Positions 39,101-40,432 of a stretch of 40,432 nt of DNA are shown here, piece by piece. The DNA comes from a virus. Within the stretch, counting starts at the first letter, position 1. Each line of letters begins with the position of its first letter. The notes beneath the pieces are model-generated. The model ran no database searches. It saw only the letters and a program-made list of their open reading frames with translations, and had not been told where the DNA came from. The translations under genes were made by a program, and so were the position numbers. The stretch covers positions 1-40,432 of IMG/VR virus record IMGVR_UViG_3300010885_030168. One strand, 5' to 3'.

Positions 39101-39324
39101 TTATAGTTCAATACAGCAGTAGTTGTAGTGTTTCCTGCGCCATCTGTGCCAACTGAATAGCTAGTGGTTTTTAAAGAAGCATCAGAAAAATTAAAAATTA
39201 CTTGATTAGTGGTTACATTGGTAATCAGGATCAGACGCTCACGTGGTATTGCACGTGGAATTACCACAGTTCTTGTACTAGGGGTAAATGTATAGTACGT
39301 GTCCAATATTGCTTTTCTAGCCAT
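36106..39324 (-). CDS. Large virion structural protein of the fibre/baseplate region
   Basis: 1072 aa. The N-terminus (YYTFTPSTRTVVIPRAIPRE; RLILITNVTTNQVIFNFSD) is a likely attachment domain. Several beta modules of the HGLxPGxxIxLTG type (LPHGLMPGNEIALTGAS; KQGHNMAPGVTVIVNG) follow. A central enzyme-like or receptor-like block (GIFFEYDGQTLYVVRRSS; RIPQSQWNIDRCDGTGPSG; DYSWYGAGFIRWGFRAADG) is one I associate with structural proteins of marine T4-like phages. Two copies of a GxGIPxGTxV module come next. The C-terminal 190 residues (MDGRYDDDKSFVFTQGTTNA; VNRMQMVLRQLDLFSNGN) form a helix-containing cap. It has a late promoter and GGAGAT before ATG 39324. A baseplate-proximal fibre or whisker-like role is likely. 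Confidence 0.72.
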   Translation of the reverse strand: MARKAILDTYYTFTPSTRTVVIPRAIPRERLILITNVTTNQVIFNFSDASLKTTSYSVGTDGAGNTTTTAVLNYNTTSMSATDKLQIVIDEYDEKFAPSETYTDPVNKLRVSTPQALIDTDFEYSTQSTKWESIGLINGRPFAYYSAGGQVQALTNITATNGSRVITVATTTPPAAGSAVFVQDTTWQPADGLYVVDSVAAGTSFSYTARLPFNGPTGTIFNSSATVIYNGSIFSNAAIGVSTIVANGTNASNVQVTTSLPHGLMPGNEIALTGASASTFAPNGSWVIGTVANATSFSIYPTNAPTGSITGGTLYTRPQGQLLHRAYDGGVQFSNFSFGPNETYMRQTRRYFRYQSGKGIQVSTGTLVRPSFNVDQIISSGTTVTVYTKQGHNMAPGVTVIVNGCNETAYNGTFTVATVIDAFRFTYTANSAPSASTATGMPQVTVSNWYGSQIRVGLYDQQNGIFFEYDGQTLYVVRRSSTYQIAGTVSVTTNNCTVTGVSNQGVNTLFSKQLVPGDFIVLKGMSYRVQSIASDSSLTISPAYRGPTATNVVVTKTIETRIPQSQWNIDRCDGTGPSGYTIDLSKMQMFYLDYSWYGAGFIRWGFRAADGNVVYCHKLINNNVNYEAYMRSGNLPGHYEVTNTPKSSILAQTMSSANTTCYVSDLSGWPASGAAFVKSADGAQFELINYSAISQDYSLPFTLIAGSITATGTNTTGLVAGMYIQGNGIPVGTTVQTINANTSIIMSQPATITTGNITLLFNPRLTGLTRAQVGGNLTIGTTANTVVATAVSTSGVQIGQAVIGTGIPPGTFVTNVSTNSNVTLNYAATATGSITATFVPVANTTAQTYTYSATAPTSVELFTISQQAGPLISHWGTSVIMDGRYDDDKSFVFTQGTTNALTITPGLRAAVQSFRIAPAVSNGITGSSIGTREIVNRMQMVLRQLDLFSNGNFLVSLILNGTANIATPTWTSVGGSSLAQYVNHTSNTTIGSGETIYGFFLNAAGGASNFTATQQELDLVRDLGTSILGGGTAALNTGVYPDGPDIVTVVAQNIGTANANLFCRMSWTEAQA
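36800..37240 (-). repeat. Tandem beta modules of GxGIPxGTxV type
   Basis: Two copies of about 70 residues: VAGMYIQGNGIPVGTTVQTI (about 37020-37240) and IGQAVIGTGIPPGTFVTNVS (about 36800-37000). Each is followed by N-x-x-I/V-x-L/M-x-x-x-A-T. The same module occurs once in gp14. Confidence 0.6.
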
Positions 39325-39346
39325 TATATCTCCAGATTAATATCTT

Positions 39347-39354
39347 TATTTATC
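39347..39354 (-). promoter_or_regulatory. T4-type late promoter for the large structural gene
   Basis: GATAAATA on the minus strand, one mismatch to TATAAATA, with a leader of about 17 nt containing GGAGATATA before ATG 39324. Confidence 0.65.
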
Positions 39355-39356
39355 AA

Positions 39357-39755
39357 TTAATAGCCCATCAAAATATCTAGGGGTTTGAAGGGGTAAACTT
39401 TGGGGGTAGGGTTCACAGTGCCGCTGACAGTTCTAACTAATATTTGTGCTCCTTGATAAGGAGTATCTGCAAATTTTAACTGTAGGCTGTCGGGGTCAAC
39501 TGTATAACCTTTTTGAGCAGCTAGTACGTAACTACCTATAGTAGGTTCATAGGCTGTACTAAATGCAGGCTGTACTAGTCCGTCCACTGTGACTGTTATA
39601 AGAAACGGGCTGGTTACATTAGCAGACACTTGATTATATGTTAAATTAAATGCATTGGTTGTGCCGTCTGTGGCCGAAGAAACATCATCTAAGTCGTAGA
39701 CATAGGCACTGCTGGGTAAATTACTTTGTAATAGGGTTTGTACACTTATTGCCAT
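39357..39755 (-). CDS. Small structural protein downstream of the collagen-like fibre
   Basis: 132 aa of beta-rich sequence. SAYVYDLDDVSSATDGTTNA and FNLTYNQVSANVTSPFLITV are followed by VDGLVQPAFSTAYEPTIGSY, DPDSLQLKFADTPYQGAQIL and the ending KPLDILMGY. The pattern of strands with F/L-I-x-V-x-V-D-G-x-x-Q-P is typical of phage fibre or baseplate-attachment proteins that name no enzyme. It lies between the partial fibre and the 1072-aa protein on the same strand. The ATG at 39755 has CGGACT about 7 nt upstream. Confidence 0.65.
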   Translation of the reverse strand: MAISVQTLLQSNLPSSAYVYDLDDVSSATDGTTNAFNLTYNQVSANVTSPFLITVTVDGLVQPAFSTAYEPTIGSYVLAAQKGYTVDPDSLQLKFADTPYQGAQILVRTVSGTVNPTPKVYPFKPLDILMGY

Positions 39756-39775
39756 TTTTAGTCCGTTTTAGTTAT

Positions 39776-40432
39776 TTAATGTTTACCCACAACTATTTCA
39801 ATTATAGTTTTTGGTTGATCTGGAGTGGCTGTGAAATCTTCCACAGCTTTACCAATGATCGACCCTGGCAGTGGAGTAGATTCTGATCGAGCATATCCTC
39901 CGGAAGCCGCTACCATCAGATCACCTTTTCCAACAGGGCCAATAACTTTAGTTGGAACTCTGCCCTGTAGTGCCAAATCTGCCACCATTTCACCTTGCAA
40001 GAAAGCGTTCATTAAATAAGCGGGATTCGTTGTTACTACTCCTGCAACTTTGGTTGTCATATCCACAGAAGCAATAGTAACTTCTTTATCACCACCAAAT
40101 TGAAGTACTGTACCAGGTTCATATTTACGGTCGGCCAAATAACGTTCTGCTAAGTCAGCGTACCGTGCATTAACTGCTGTTGTGGTCAAAACGTTTGTGC
40201 TTAAATCAATGCTAAATGCTGTGGCAGTTGTTCTGATATACGGTGTTACTGCGGAACCCGCGGACTGCACTGTAACTGGATAATACGTACCAGCCGTCAC
40301 TGTATTTGTAGCATTAATTGCTGTACTTGGGCCAGCTGGCCCAATAGGCCCGATAGGTCCTTGATTACCAATAGGTCCGATAGGTCCTTGATTACCAATA
40401 GGTCCGATTGGTCCTTGTGGTCCTTGTGGTCC
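39776..40432 (-). CDS. Collagen-like tail fibre, C-terminal part, runs off the window
   Basis: The frame is open from the right window edge to the TAA at 39776, giving 218 residues plus the stop. A GTG at 40300 could be mistaken for a start. The visible part begins with about 28 residues of Gly-x-x triplets (GPQGPQGPIGPIG, then GNQGPIGPIG), a collagen-like trimerising stalk. Next come a short beta segment (TYYPVTVQSAGSAVTPYIRT) and about 125 residues (YADLAERYLADRKYEPGTVL; QFGGDKEVTIASVDMTTKVA; LALQGRVPTKVIGPVGKGDL) that I know as a C-terminal domain of marine phage fibres. The function is host attachment or fibre assembly. Its proline-rich triplets are a possible substrate for the encoded oxygenase. 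Confidence 0.8.
   Translation of the reverse strand, partial: GPQGPQGPIGPIGNQGPIGPIGNQGPIGPIGPAGPSTAINATNTVTAGTYYPVTVQSAGSAVTPYIRTTATAFSIDLSTNVLTTTAVNARYADLAERYLADRKYEPGTVLQFGGDKEVTIASVDMTTKVAGVVTTNPAYLMNAFLQGEMVADLALQGRVPTKVIGPVGKGDLMVAASGGYARSESTPLPGSIIGKAVEDFTATPDQPKTIIEIVVGKH
40352..40405 (-). repeat. Two perfect 27-bp tandem repeats in the collagen-like stalk
   Basis: 40352-40378 and 40379-40405 are identical 27-mers, each encoding nine residues of Gly-Pro-Ile-Gly-Asn-Gln-type triplets. Partial further copies continue to the window edge. Such repeats change number easily by slippage and would vary stalk length. Confidence 0.85.

Noticed and set aside
1-40432. tRNA genes, CRISPR arrays, insertion sequences, att sites
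   Set aside because: No cloverleaf-like sequence was noticed in the short gaps, no spaced direct repeats, no transposase motifs and no integrase. Gaps are too short to hold most of these.

Overview
The window is a moderately AT-rich piece of a T4-like contractile-tailed phage genome. The gene set points to the aquatic (cyanophage/pelagiphage-like) branch. It carries recombinase UvsX (partial), ssDNA-binding protein gp32, both terminase subunits, head completion protein gp4, tail tube gp19, sheath gp18, neck proteins gp13 and gp14, tail terminator gp15 and a tail-fibre locus. Several proteins have sequence features I know mainly from marine T4-like phages, such as the Arg/Trp/Cys-rich C-terminus of the 350-aa protein and the GALxVxGG fibre modules. 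No photosynthesis genes, tRNA genes, integrase or CRISPR were seen, so the host cannot be named.

Layout. 1-1485: replication and recombination (uvsX, gp32), with gp32 behind a near-consensus sigma70 promoter. 1641-4671: a structural-type unknown and the large terminase. 4737-5261: an HNH endonuclease on the + strand with its own sigma70-type promoter. 5258-10151: six tightly coupled small-to-large unknowns; three or four begin with a short leader resembling the T4 capsid-targeting sequence, so this is probably the prohead core or internal-protein operon. 10179-17904: probable gp16, gp4, an unknown, a tube-like baseplate protein with a long Gly/Ala-rich tail, gp19 and gp18. 17996-18349: a second HNH-like gene on the + strand. 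18333-21616: dNMP kinase, gp13 and two unknowns. 21686-25088 (+ strand): gp14, gp15 and a Nudix hydrolase. 25078-27299: four consecutive 2-oxoglutarate/Fe(II) oxygenase-like genes, two of them tandem paralogues. 27309-33431: an eight-gene sugar-nucleotide and glycosyltransferase operon (GT4, WbuC-like cupin, hexapeptide acyltransferase, short DegT aminotransferase, GDP-mannose 4,6-dehydratase, HxR fucosyltransferase-like, GT-like unknown, GT10-like). 33496-40432: fibre and adhesin genes, ending in a collagen-like (Gly-Pro-x) fibre that runs off the window. The genes are tightly packed and no gap exceeds about 160 bases.

Regulation. T4 late-promoter-like octamers ([TCGA]ATAAATA and the variant [AG]ATAAGTA) precede many genes. 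Some lie 20-40 nt upstream with a Shine-Dalgarno sequence. At least five lie only 5-7 nt before the ATG, so their late mRNAs would be essentially leaderless. Two hairpins (18933-18952, 20136-20167) combine terminator form with the ribosome-binding site of the next gene, and one has a late-promoter-like element in its loop.

Most interesting hypothesis. The oxygenases, the sugar operon and the collagen-like fibre lie side by side and could form a phage-encoded virion-decoration system: hydroxylation of fibre or capsid proteins and/or glycosylation with a GDP-6-deoxysugar. The members are read from sequence; their joint function is inference.
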